Origin: Auanema rhodensis
Lineage: Eukaryota > Nematoda > Chromadorea > Rhabditida > Rhabditidae
Direction: 5' to 3'
Length of the DNA stretch: 64,000 nucleotides
Assembly: GCA_964057225.1 (NCBI GenBank)
Contig: OZ059898.1
Location: 18,763,267-18,827,266, forward strand
The notes beneath the pieces are model-generated. The model was not told where the DNA came from, searched no databases, and worked only from the letters and a program-made list of their open reading frames with translations. The position numbers were made by a program, and so were the translations under genes. Within the stretch, counting starts at the first letter, position 1, and every line of letters begins with the position of its first letter. Positions 36,635-50,500 of the stretch are shown one piece after another.

Positions 36635-38014
36635 TTGATATTGGTGCATGGTAACCATGACTTTGAAATTTACGTGAACTTTAATTTATGCTAATTAAGT
36701 GTACACATGATGTGCACTTGGTATGTAACTCGCTTCACGTGAAAGATAAAGTGATGCGGTTTTCAAAATTAGATTCCGCATGTCCATATTAGTCTAAAAA
36801 CAAATTTTTATTGATATTGGTGCATGGCAACCATGACTTTAAAATTTACGTGTACTTTAATTTATGCTAATTAAGTGTACACATGATGTGCACTTGGTAT
36901 GTAACTCGCTTCACGTCAAAGATAAAGAGATGCGGTTTTCAAAATTAGATTCCCCATGTCCATATTAGTCTAAAAACAAATTTTTATTAATATTGGTGCA
37001 TGGTAACCATGACTTTGAAATTTACGTGAACTTTAATTTATGCTTATTAAGTGTACACGTGATGTGCACTTGGTATGTAACTCGCTTCACGTGAAAGATA
37101 AAGAGATGCGGTTTCCAAAATTAGATTCCCCATGTCCATATTAGTCTAAAAACAAATTTTTATTGATATTGGTGCATGGCAACCATGACTTTAAAATTTA
37201 CGTGTACTTTAATTTATGCTAATTAAGTGTACACATGATGTGCACTTGGTATGTAACTCGCTTCGCGTCAAAGATAAAGAGATGGGGTTTTCAAAATTAG
37301 ATTCCCCATGTCCATATTAGTCTAAAAACAAATTTTTATTAATATTGGTGCATGGTAACCATGACTTTGAAATTTACGTGAACTTTAATTTATGCTTATT
37401 AAGTGTACACGTGATGTGCACTTGGTATGTAACTCGCTTCACAAGAAAGATAAAGAGATGCGGTTTTCAAAATTAGATTCCTCATGCCCATATTAGTCTA
37501 AAAACAAATTTTTATTGATATTGGTGCATGGCAACCATGACTTTAAAATTTACGTGTACTTTAATTTATGCTAATTAAGTGTACACATGATGTGCACTTG
37601 GTATGTAACTCGCTTCACGTGAAAGATAAAGTGATGCGGTTTTCAAAATTAGATTCCCCATGTCCATATTAGTCTAAAAACAAATTTTTATTAATATTGG
37701 TGCATGGTAACCATGACTTTGAAATTTACGTGAACTTTAATTTATGCTTATTAAGTGTACACGTGATGTGCACTTGGTATGTAACTCGCTTCACAAGAAA
37801 GATAAAGAGATGCGGTTTTCAAAATTAGATTCCTCATGCCCATATTAGTCTAAAAACAAATTTTTATTGATATTGGTGCATGGCAACCATGACTTTAAAA
37901 TTTACGTGTACTTTAATTTATGCTAATTAAGTGTACACATGATGTGCACTTGGTATGTAACTCGCTTCACGTGAAAGATAAAGTGATGCGGTTTTCAAAA
38001 TTAGATTCCGCATG
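36635..38014 (+). repeat. Mosaic monomers with a local dimer repeat
   Basis: Nearly eight monomers of the inner family. The 'acaagaaag' variant occurs at 37,441 and 37,793, 352 bp apart, and each is followed by 'cctcatgccc', marking a two-monomer duplication. A 'ggtttccaaaa' monomer near 37,110 is an outer-type ending within the inner zone. Confidence 0.75.
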
Positions 38015-40654
38015 TCCATATTAGTCTAAAAACAAATTTTTATTGATATTGGTGCATGGCAACCATGACTTTAAAATTTACGTGTACTTTAATTTATGCT
38101 AATTAAGTGTACACATGATGTGCACTTGGTATGTAACTCGCTTCACGTCAAAGATAAAGAGATGCGGTTTTCAAAATTAGATTCCCCATGTCCATATTAG
38201 TCTAAAAACAAATTTTTATTAATATTGGTGCATGGTAACCATGACTTTGAAATTTACGTGAACTTTAATTTATGCTTATTAAGTGTACACGTGATGTGCA
38301 CTTGGTATGTAACTCGCTTCACGTGAAAGATAAATGGATGCGGTTTTCAAAATTAGATTCCCCATGTCCATATTAGTCTAAAAACAAATTTTTATTGATA
38401 TTGGTGCATGGTAACCATGACTTTGAAATTTACGTGAACTTTAATTTATGCTAATTAAGTGTACACGTGATGTGCACTTGGAATGTAACTCGCTTCACGT
38501 GAAAGATAAAGAGATGCGGTTTTCAAAATTAGATTCCCCATGTCCATATTAGTCTAAAAACAAATTTTTATTGATATTGGTGCATGGTAACCATGACTTT
38601 GAAATTTACGTGAACTTTAATTTATGCTAATTAAGTGTACACATGATGTGCACTTGGTATGTAACTCGCTTCACGTGAAAGATAAAGTGATGCGGTTTTC
38701 AAAATTAGATTCCGCATGTCCATATTAGTCTAAAAACAAATTTTTATTGATATTGGTGCATGGCAACCATGACTTTAAAATTTACGTGTACTTTAATTTA
38801 TGCTAATTAAGTGTACACATGATGTGCACTTGGTATGTAACTCGCTTCACGTCAAAGATAAAGAGATGCGGTTTTCAAAATTAGATTCCCCATGTCCATA
38901 TTAGTCTAAAAACAAATTTTTATTAATATTGGTGCATGGTAACCATGACTTTGAAATTTACGTGAACTTTAATTTATGCTTATTAAGTGTACACGTGATG
39001 TGCACTTGGTATGTAACTCGCTTCACGTGAAAGATAAATGGATGCGGTTTTCAAAATTAGATTCCCCATGTCCATATTAGTCTAAAAACAAATTTTTATT
39101 GATATTGGTGCATGGTAACCATGACTTTGAAATTTACGTGAACTTTAATTTATGCTAATTAAGTGTACACATGATGTGCACTTGGTATGTAACTCGCTTC
39201 ACGTGAAAGATAAAGTGATGCGGTTTTCAAAATTAGATTCCGCATGTCCATATTAGTCTAAAAACAAATTTTTATTGATATTGGTGCATGGTAACCATGA
39301 CTTTAAAATTTACGTGTACTTTAATTTATGCTAATTAAGTGTACACATGATGTGCACTTGGTATGTAACTCGCTTCACGTCAAAGATAAAGAGATGCGGT
39401 TTTCAAAATTAGATTCCCCATGTCCATATTAGTCTAAAAACAAATTTTTATTAATATTGGTGCATGGTAACCATGACTTTGAAATTTACGTGAACTTTAA
39501 TTTATGCTTATTAAGTGTACACGTGATGTGCACTTGGTATGTAACTCGCTTCACGTGAAAGATAAATGGATGCGGTTTTCAAAATTAGATTCCCCATGTC
39601 CATATTAGTCTAAAAACAAATTTTTATTGATATTGGTGCATGGTAACCATGACTTTGAAATTTACGTGAACTTTAATTTATGCTAATTAAGTGTACACGT
39701 GATGTGCACTTGGAATGTAACTCGCTTCACGTGAAAGATAAAGAGATGCGGTTTTCAAAATTAGATTCCCCATGTCCATATTAGTCTAAAAACAAATTTT
39801 TATTGATATTGGTGCATGGTAACCATGACTTTGAAATTTACGTGAACTTTAATTTATGCTAATTAAGTGTACACATGATGTGCACTTGGTATGTAACTCG
39901 CTTCACGTGAAAGATAAAGTGATGCGGTTTTCAAAATTAGATTCCGCATGTCCATATTAGTCTAAAAACAAATTTTTATTGATATTGGTGCATGGCAACC
40001 ATGACTTTAAAATTTACGTGTACTTTAATTTATGCTAATTAAGTGTACACATGATGTGCACTTGGTATGTAACTCGCTTCACGTCAAAGATAAAGAGATG
40101 CGGTTTTCAAAATTAGATTCCCCATGTCCATATTAGTCTAAAAACAAATTTTTAATAATATTGGTGCATGGTAACCATGACTTTGAAATTTACGTGAACT
40201 TTAATTTATGCTTATTAAGTGTACACGTGATGTGCACTTGGTATGTAACTCGCTTCACGTGAAAGATAAATGGATGCGGTTTTCAAAATTAGATTCCCCA
40301 TGTCCATATTAGTCTAAAAACAAATTTTTATTGATATTGGTGCATGGTAACCATGACTTTGAAATTTACGTGAACTTTAATTTATGCTAATTAAGTGTAC
40401 ACGTGATGTGCACTTGGAATGTAACTCGCTTCACGTGAAAGATAAAGAGATGCGGTTTTCAAAATTAGATTCCCCATGTCCATATTAGTCTAAAAACAAA
40501 TTTTTATTGATATTGGTGCATGGTAACCATGACTTTGAAATTTACGTGAACTTTAATTTATGCTAATTAAGTGTACACATGATGTGCACTTGGTATGTAA
40601 CTCGCTTCACGTGAAAGATAAAGTGATGCGGTTTTCAAAATTAGATTCCGCATG
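38015..40654 (+). repeat. 4-monomer (704-bp) higher-order repeat with one missing monomer
   Basis: Four monomer types recur in order. A has ggcaacc, gtac, acatg and gtcaaag; B has A at base 31, T at 87, acgtg and 'aaatgg'; C has acgtg and 'ggaatg'; D has acatg, 'aaagtgatg' and a 'ccgcatg' end. The order is ABCD (38,015-38,718), ABD (38,719-39,246), ABCD (39,247-39,950) and ABCD (39,951-40,654). C is missing from the second unit, which explains 'ggaatg' at 38,477, 39,709 and 40,413. The A monomer at 39,247 has ggtaacc instead of ggcaacc; the B monomer at 40,127 has 'tttttaataa'. Confidence 0.88.
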
Positions 40655-41963
40655 TCCATATTAGTCTAAAAACAAATTTTTATTGATATTGGTGCATGGC
40701 AACCATGACTTTAAAATTTACGTGTACTTTAATTTATGCTAATTAAGTGTACACATGATGTGCACTTGGTATGTAACTCGCTTCGCGTCAAAGATAAAGA
40801 GATGGGGTTTTCAAAATTAGATTCCCCATGTCCATATTAGTCTAAAAACAAATTTTTATTAATATTGGTGCATGGTAACCATGACTTTGAAATTTACGTG
40901 AACTTTAATTTATGCTAATTAAGTGTACACATGATGTGCACTTGGTATGTAACTCGCTTCACGTGAAAGATAAAGTGATGCGGTTTTCAAAATTAGATTC
41001 CGCATGTCCATATTAGTCTAAAAACAAATTTTTATTGATATTGGTGCATGGCAACCATGACTTTAAAATTTACGTGTACTTTAATTTATGCTAATTAAGT
41101 GTACACATGATGTGCACTTGGTATGTAACTCGCTTCACGTCAAAGATAAAGAGATGCGGTTTTCAAAATTAGATTCCCCATGTCCATATTAGTCTAAAAA
41201 CAAATTTTTATTAATATTGGTGCATGGTAACCATGACTTTGAAATTTACGTGAACTTTAATTTATGCTTATTAAGTGTACACGTGATGTGCACTTGGTAT
41301 GTAACTCGCTTCACGTGAAAGATAAATGGATGCGGTTTTCAAAATTAGATTCCCCATGTCCATATTAGTCTAAAAACAAATTTTTATTGATATTGGTGCA
41401 TGGTAACCATGACTTTGAAATTTACGTGAACTTTAATTTATGCTAATTAAGTGTACACGTGATGTGCACTTGGAATGTAACTCGCTTCACGTGAAAGATA
41501 AAGAGATGCGGTTTTCAAAATTAGATTCCCCATGTCCATATTAGTCTAAAAACAAATTTTTATTGATATTGGTGCATGGTAACCATGACTTTGAAATTTA
41601 CGTGAACTTTAATTTATGCTAATTAAGTGTACACATGATGTGCACTTGGTATGTAACTCGCTTCACGTGAAAGATAAAGTGATGCGGTTTTCAAAATTAG
41701 ATTCCGCATGTCCATATTAGTCTAAAAACAAATTTTTATTGATATTGGTGCATGGCAACCATGACTTTAAAATTTACGTGTACTTTAATTTATGCTAATT
41801 AAGTGTACACATGATGTGCACTTGGTATGTAACTCGCTTCGCGTCAAAGATAAAGAGATGGGGTTTTCAAAATTAGATTCCCCATGTCCATATTAGTCTA
41901 AAAACAAATTTTTATTAATATTGGTGCATGGTAACCATGACTTTGAAATTTACGTGAACTTTA
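39815..41963 (+). repeat. 6-monomer (1,056-bp) tandem duplication
   Basis: About 39,815-40,870 is repeated directly at 40,871-41,926, with matching sequence continuing to 41,963. Markers are 'ggaatg' (40,413/41,469) and 'gcgtcaaag' (40,777/41,833). The 'tttttaataa' change in the first copy (40,149) is absent from the second, so it arose after this duplication or was converted away. Confidence 0.82.
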
Positions 41964-44900
41964 ATTTATGCTTATTAAGTGTACACGTGATGTGCACTTG
42001 GTATGTAACTCGCTTCACAAGAAAGATAAAGAGATGCGGTTTTCAAAATTAGATTCCTCATGCCCATATTAGTCTAAAAACAAATTTTTATTGATATTGG
42101 TGCATGGCAACCATGACTTTAAAATTTACGTGTACTTTAATTTATGCTAATTAAGTGTACACATGATGTGCACTTGGTATGTAACTCGCTTCACGTGAAA
42201 GATAAAGTGATGCGGTTTTCAAAATTAGATTCCGCATGTCCATATTAGTCTAAAAACAAATTTTTATTGATATTGGTGCATGGCAACCATGACTTTAAAA
42301 TTTACGTGTACTTTAATTTATGCTAATTAAGTGTACACATGATGTGCACTTGGTATGTAACTCGCTTCGCGTCAAAGATAAAGAGATGGGGTTTTCAAAA
42401 TTAGATTCCCCATGTCCATATTAGTCTAAAAACAAATTTTTATTAATATTGGTGCATGGTAACCATGACTTTGAAATTTACGTGAACTTTAATTTATGCT
42501 TATTAAGTGTACACGTGATGTGCACTTGGTATGTAACTCGCTTCACGTGAAAGATAAATGGATGCGCTTTTCAAAATTAGATTCCCCATGCCCATATTAG
42601 TCTAAAAACAAATTTTTATTGATATTGGTGCATGGCAACCATGACTTTAAAATTTACGTGTACTTTAATTTATGCTAATTAAGTGTACACATGATGTGCA
42701 CTTGGTATGTAACTCGCTTCACGTCAAAGATAAAGAGATGCGGTTTTCAAAATTAGATTCCCCATGTCCATATTAGTCTAAAAACAAATTTTTATTAATA
42801 TTGGTGCATGGTAACCATGACTTTGAAATTTACGTGAACTTTAATTTATGCTTATTAAGTGTACACGTGATGTGCACTTGGTATGTAACTCGCTTCACGT
42901 GAAAGATAAAGGGACGCGGTTTTCAAAATTAGATTCCCCATGTCTATATTAGTCTAAAAACAAATTATTATTGATATTGGTGCATGGTAACCATGACTTT
43001 AAAATCAACGTGAACTTTAATTTATGCTAATTAAGTGTACACATGATGTGCACTTGGTATGTAACTCGCTTCACGTGAAAGATAAAGAGATGCGGTTTTC
43101 AAAATTAGATTCCCCATGTCCATATTAGTCTAAAAACAAATTTTTATTGATATTGGTGCATGGCAACCATGACTTTGAAATTTACGTGTACTTTAATTTA
43201 TGCTAATTAAGTGTACACATGATGTGCACTTGGTATGTAACTCGCTTCACGAGAAAGATAAAAAGGTGCGGTTTTCAAATTTAGATTTCGCGTGTCCATA
43301 TTAGTCTAAAAACAAATTTTTATTGATATTGGTGCATGGTAACCATGACTTTAAAATTTACGTGTACTTTAATTTATGCTAATTAAGTGTACACGTGATG
43401 TGCACTTGGTATGTAACTCGCTTCACGAGAAAGATAAAAAGGTGCGGTTTTCAAATTTAGATTCCGCATGTCCATATTAGTCTAAAAACAAATTTTTATT
43501 GATATTGGTGCATGGCAACCATGACTTTAAAATTTACGTGTACTTTAATTTATGCTAATTAAGTGTACACGTGATGTGCACTTGGAATGTAACTCGCTTC
43601 ACGTGAAAGATAAATGGATGCGGTTTTCAAAATTAGATTCCTCATGTTCATATTAGTCTAAAAACGAATTTTTATTGATATTGATGCATGGTAACCATGA
43701 CTTTAAAATTTACGTGAACTTTAATTTATGCTAATTAAGTGTACACGTGATGTGCACTTGGAATGTAACTCGCTTCACGTGAAAGATAAAGAGATGCGGT
43801 TTTCAAAATTAGATTCCCCATGTCCATATTAGTCTAAAAACAAATTTTTATTGATATTGGTGCATGGTAACCATGACTTTGAAATTTACGTGAACTTTAA
43901 TTTATGCTAATTAAGTGTACACATGATGTGCACTTGGTATGTAACTCGCTTCACGAGAAAGATAAAAAGATGCGGTTTTCAAATTTAGATTTCGCGTGTC
44001 CATATTAGTCTAAAAACAAATTTTTATTGATATTGGTGCATGGTAACCATGACTTTGAAATTTACGTGAACTTTAATTTATGCTAATTAAGTGTACACGT
44101 GATGTGCACTTGGTATGTAACTCGCTTCACGTGAAAGATAAAGAGATGCGGTTTTCAAAATTAGATTCCTCATGTTCATATTAGTCTAAAAGCGAATTTT
44201 TATTGATATTGATGCATGGTAACCATGACTTTAAAATTTACGTGAACTTTAATTTATGCTAATTAAGTGTACACATGATGTGCACTTGGTATGTAACTCG
44301 CTTCACGTCAAAGATAAAGAGATGCGGTTTTCAAAATTAGATTCCACATGTCCATATTAGTCTAAAAACAAATTTTTATCGATATTGGTGCATGGTAACC
44401 ATGACTTTGAAATTTACGTGAACTTTAATTTATGCTAATTAAGTGTACACATGATGTGCATTTGGTATGTAACTCGCTTCACGTGAAAGATAAAGAGATG
44501 CGGTTTTCAAAATTAGATTCCGCATGTCCATATTAGTCTAAAAACAAATTTTTATTGATATTGGTGCATGGTAACCATGACTTTGAAATTTACGTGAACT
44601 TTAATTTATGCTAATTAAGTGTACACGTGATGTGCACTTGGTATGTAACTCGCTTCACGTGAAAGATAAAGAGATGCGGTTTTCAAAATTAGATTCCGCA
44701 TGTCCATATTAGTCTAAAAACAAATTTTTATTGATATTGGTGCATGGTAACCATGACTTTGAAATTTACGTGAACTTTAATTTATGCTAATTAAGTGTAC
44801 ACGTGATGTGCACTTGGTATGTAACTCGCTTCACGTGAAAGATAAAGAGATGCGGTTTTCAAAATTAGATTCCTCATGTTCATATTAGTCTAAAAGCGAA

Positions 44901-47514
44901 TTTTTATTGATATTGATGCATGGTAACCATGACTTTAAAATTTACGTGAACTTTAATTTATGCTAATTAAGTGTACACATGATGTGCACTTGGTATGTAA
45001 CTCGCTTCACGTCAAAGATAAAGAGATGCGGTTTTCAAAATTAGATTCCCCATGTCCATATTAGTCTAAAAACAAATTTTTATCGATATTGGTGCATGGT
45101 AACCATGACTTTGAAATTTACGTGAACTTTAATTTATGCTAATTAAGTGTACACATGATGTGCATTTGGTATGTAACTCGCTTCACGTGAAAGATAAAGA
45201 GATGCGGTTTTCAAAATTAGATTCCGCATGTCCATATTAGTCTAAAAACAAATTTTTATTGATATTGGTGCATGGTAACCATGACTTTGAAATTTACGTG
45301 AACTTTAATTTATGCTAATTAAGTGTACACGTGATGTGCACTTGGTATGTAACTCGCTTCACGTGAAAGATAAAGAGATGCGGTTTTCAAAATTAGATTC
45401 CGCATGTCCATATTAGTCTAAAAACAAATTTTTATTGATATTGGTGCATGGTAACCATGACTTTGAAATTTACGTGAACTTTAATTTATGCTAATTAAGT
45501 GTACACATGATGTGCACTTGGTATGTAACTCGCTTCACGTGAAAGATAAAGAGATGCGGTTTTCAAAATTAGATTCCCCATGTCCATATTAGTCTAAAAA
45601 CATATTTTTATTGATATTGGTGCATGGTAACCATGACTTTAAAATTTACGTGTACTTTAATTTATGCTAATTAAGTGTACACATGATGTGCACTTGGTAT
45701 GTAACTCGCTTCACGTGAAAGATAAAGTGATGCGGTTTTCAAAATTAGATTCCCCATGTCCATATTAGTCTAAAAACATATTTTTATTGATATTGGTGCA
45801 TGGTAACCATGACTTTAAAATTTACGTGTACTTTAATTTATGCTAATTAAGTGTACACATGATGTGCACTTGGTATGTAACTCGCTTCACGTGAAAGATA
45901 AAGAGATGCGGTTTTCAAAATTAGATTCCCCATGTCCATATTAGTCTAAAAACATATTTTTATTGATATTGGTGCATGGTAACCATGACTTTAAAATTTA
46001 CGTGTACTTTAATTTATGCTAATTAAGTGTACACATGATGTGCACTTGGTATGTAACTCGCTTCACGTGAAAGATAAAGAGATGCGGTTTTCAAAATTAG
46101 ATTCCCCATGTCCATATTAGTCTAAAAACATATTTTTATTGATATTGGTGCATGGTAACCATGACTTTAAAATTTACGTGTACTTTAATTTATGCTAATT
46201 AAGTGTACACATGATGTGCACTTGGTATGTAACTCGCTTCACGTGAAAGATAAAGTGATGCGGTTTTCAAAATTAGATTCCGCATGTCCATATTAGTCTA
46301 AAAACAAATTTTTATTGATATTGGTGCATGGTAACCATGACTTTGAAATTTACGTGAACTTTAATTTATGCTAATTAAGTGTACACATGATGTGCACTTG
46401 GTATGTAACTCGCTTCACGTGAAAGATAAAGAGATGCGGTTTTCAAAATTAGATTCCCCATGTCCATATTAGTCTAAAAACATATTTTTATTGATATTGG
46501 TGCATGGTAACCATGACTTTGAAATTTACGTGAACTTTAATTTATGCTAATTAAGTGTACACATGATGTGCACTTGGTATGTAACTCGCTTCACGTGAAA
46601 GATAAAGAGATGCGGTTTTCAAAATTAGATTCCCCATGTCCATATTAGTCTAAAAACATATTTTTATTGATATTGGTGCATGGTAACCATGACTTTAAAA
46701 TTTACGTGTACTTTAATTTATGCTAATTAAGTGTACACATGATGTGCACTTGGTATGTAACTCGCTTCACGTGAAAGATAAAGAGATGCGGTTTTCAAAA
46801 TTAGATTCCGCATGTCCATATTAGTCTAAAAACAAATTTTTATTGATATTGGTGCATGGTAACCATGACTTTGAAATTTACGTGAACTTTAATTTATGCT
46901 AATTAAGTGTACACGTGATGTGCACTTGGTATGTAACTCGCTTCACGTGAAAGATAAAGAGATGCGGTTTTCAAAATTAGATTCCGCATGTCCATATTAG
47001 TCTAAAAACAAATTTTTATTGATATTGGTGCATGGTAACCATGACTTTGAAATTTACGTGAACTTTAATTTATGCTAATTAAGTGTACACGTGATGTGCA
47101 CTTGGTATGTAACTCGCTTCACGTGAAAGATAAAGAGATGCGGTTTTCAAAATTAGATTCCTCATGTTCATATTAGTCTAAAAGCGAATTTTTATTGATA
47201 TTGATGCATGGTAACCATGACTTTAAAATTTACGTGAACTTTAATTTATGCTAATTAAGTGTACACATGATGTGCACTTGGTATGTAACTCGCTTCACGT
47301 CAAAGATAAAGAGATGCGGTTTTCAAAATTAGATTCCCCATGTCCATATTAGTCTAAAAACAAATTTTTATCGATATTGGTGCATGGTAACCATGACTTT
47401 GAAATTTACGTGAACTTTAATTTATGCTAATTAAGTGTACACATGATGTGCATTTGGTATGTAACTCGCTTCACGTGAAAGATAAAGAGATGCGGTTTTC
47501 AAAATTAGATTCCG
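40123..47514 (+). repeat. 42-monomer (7,392-bp) segmental duplication, copy 1
   Basis: This segment is repeated directly at 47,515-54,906. Rare markers all recur at exactly +7,392 bp: 'tttttaataa' (40,149), 'gcgtcaaag' (40,777, 41,833 and 42,361), 'gatgcgctttt' (42,561), 'tcaacg' (43,005), 'ggtgcgg...attccgcatg' (43,441), 'aaaagcgaa' (near 44,189) and 'attccacatg' (44,341). Left of the segment, the base at 40,122 (C) differs from 47,514 (G). The copy spans the junction between inner-family monomers (to about 43.2 kb) and outer-family monomers. Confidence 0.93.
43300..47514 (+). repeat. Outer-family monomers after the inner/outer junction
   Basis: From about 43.3 kb the A31/T87 and 'tcaacg' variants stop. 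Markers of the left part of the window return: T at base 2 with 'aacgaa' or 'aagcgaa', the 'tatcgatatt' plus 'gcatttgg' pair (44,377 and 45,082), and 'acatatttttatt' from 45,600. Runs of near-identical 'acatattttt' monomers lie at 45,584-46,262. Confidence 0.8.
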
Positions 47515-50500
47515 CATGTCCATATTAGTCTAAAAACAAATTTTTAATAATATTGGTGCATGGTAACCATGACTTTGAAATTTACGTGAACTTTAATTTA
47601 TGCTTATTAAGTGTACACGTGATGTGCACTTGGTATGTAACTCGCTTCACGTGAAAGATAAATGGATGCGGTTTTCAAAATTAGATTCCCCATGTCCATA
47701 TTAGTCTAAAAACAAATTTTTATTGATATTGGTGCATGGTAACCATGACTTTGAAATTTACGTGAACTTTAATTTATGCTAATTAAGTGTACACGTGATG
47801 TGCACTTGGAATGTAACTCGCTTCACGTGAAAGATAAAGAGATGCGGTTTTCAAAATTAGATTCCCCATGTCCATATTAGTCTAAAAACAAATTTTTATT
47901 GATATTGGTGCATGGTAACCATGACTTTGAAATTTACGTGAACTTTAATTTATGCTAATTAAGTGTACACATGATGTGCACTTGGTATGTAACTCGCTTC
48001 ACGTGAAAGATAAAGTGATGCGGTTTTCAAAATTAGATTCCGCATGTCCATATTAGTCTAAAAACAAATTTTTATTGATATTGGTGCATGGCAACCATGA
48101 CTTTAAAATTTACGTGTACTTTAATTTATGCTAATTAAGTGTACACATGATGTGCACTTGGTATGTAACTCGCTTCGCGTCAAAGATAAAGAGATGGGGT
48201 TTTCAAAATTAGATTCCCCATGTCCATATTAGTCTAAAAACAAATTTTTATTAATATTGGTGCATGGTAACCATGACTTTGAAATTTACGTGAACTTTAA
48301 TTTATGCTAATTAAGTGTACACATGATGTGCACTTGGTATGTAACTCGCTTCACGTGAAAGATAAAGTGATGCGGTTTTCAAAATTAGATTCCGCATGTC
48401 CATATTAGTCTAAAAACAAATTTTTATTGATATTGGTGCATGGCAACCATGACTTTAAAATTTACGTGTACTTTAATTTATGCTAATTAAGTGTACACAT
48501 GATGTGCACTTGGTATGTAACTCGCTTCACGTCAAAGATAAAGAGATGCGGTTTTCAAAATTAGATTCCCCATGTCCATATTAGTCTAAAAACAAATTTT
48601 TATTAATATTGGTGCATGGTAACCATGACTTTGAAATTTACGTGAACTTTAATTTATGCTTATTAAGTGTACACGTGATGTGCACTTGGTATGTAACTCG
48701 CTTCACGTGAAAGATAAATGGATGCGGTTTTCAAAATTAGATTCCCCATGTCCATATTAGTCTAAAAACAAATTTTTATTGATATTGGTGCATGGTAACC
48801 ATGACTTTGAAATTTACGTGAACTTTAATTTATGCTAATTAAGTGTACACGTGATGTGCACTTGGAATGTAACTCGCTTCACGTGAAAGATAAAGAGATG
48901 CGGTTTTCAAAATTAGATTCCCCATGTCCATATTAGTCTAAAAACAAATTTTTATTGATATTGGTGCATGGTAACCATGACTTTGAAATTTACGTGAACT
49001 TTAATTTATGCTAATTAAGTGTACACATGATGTGCACTTGGTATGTAACTCGCTTCACGTGAAAGATAAAGTGATGCGGTTTTCAAAATTAGATTCCGCA
49101 TGTCCATATTAGTCTAAAAACAAATTTTTATTGATATTGGTGCATGGCAACCATGACTTTAAAATTTACGTGTACTTTAATTTATGCTAATTAAGTGTAC
49201 ACATGATGTGCACTTGGTATGTAACTCGCTTCGCGTCAAAGATAAAGAGATGGGGTTTTCAAAATTAGATTCCCCATGTCCATATTAGTCTAAAAACAAA
49301 TTTTTATTAATATTGGTGCATGGTAACCATGACTTTGAAATTTACGTGAACTTTAATTTATGCTTATTAAGTGTACACGTGATGTGCACTTGGTATGTAA
49401 CTCGCTTCACAAGAAAGATAAAGAGATGCGGTTTTCAAAATTAGATTCCTCATGCCCATATTAGTCTAAAAACAAATTTTTATTGATATTGGTGCATGGC
49501 AACCATGACTTTAAAATTTACGTGTACTTTAATTTATGCTAATTAAGTGTACACATGATGTGCACTTGGTATGTAACTCGCTTCACGTGAAAGATAAAGT
49601 GATGCGGTTTTCAAAATTAGATTCCGCATGTCCATATTAGTCTAAAAACAAATTTTTATTGATATTGGTGCATGGCAACCATGACTTTAAAATTTACGTG
49701 TACTTTAATTTATGCTAATTAAGTGTACACATGATGTGCACTTGGTATGTAACTCGCTTCGCGTCAAAGATAAAGAGATGGGGTTTTCAAAATTAGATTC
49801 CCCATGTCCATATTAGTCTAAAAACAAATTTTTATTAATATTGGTGCATGGTAACCATGACTTTGAAATTTACGTGAACTTTAATTTATGCTTATTAAGT
49901 GTACACGTGATGTGCACTTGGTATGTAACTCGCTTCACGTGAAAGATAAATGGATGCGCTTTTCAAAATTAGATTCCCCATGCCCATATTAGTCTAAAAA
50001 CAAATTTTTATTGATATTGGTGCATGGCAACCATGACTTTAAAATTTACGTGTACTTTAATTTATGCTAATTAAGTGTACACATGATGTGCACTTGGTAT
50101 GTAACTCGCTTCACGTCAAAGATAAAGAGATGCGGTTTTCAAAATTAGATTCCCCATGTCCATATTAGTCTAAAAACAAATTTTTATTAATATTGGTGCA
50201 TGGTAACCATGACTTTGAAATTTACGTGAACTTTAATTTATGCTTATTAAGTGTACACGTGATGTGCACTTGGTATGTAACTCGCTTCACGTGAAAGATA
50301 AAGGGACGCGGTTTTCAAAATTAGATTCCCCATGTCTATATTAGTCTAAAAACAAATTATTATTGATATTGGTGCATGGTAACCATGACTTTAAAATCAA
50401 CGTGAACTTTAATTTATGCTAATTAAGTGTACACATGATGTGCACTTGGTATGTAACTCGCTTCACGTGAAAGATAAAGAGATGCGGTTTTCAAAATTAG

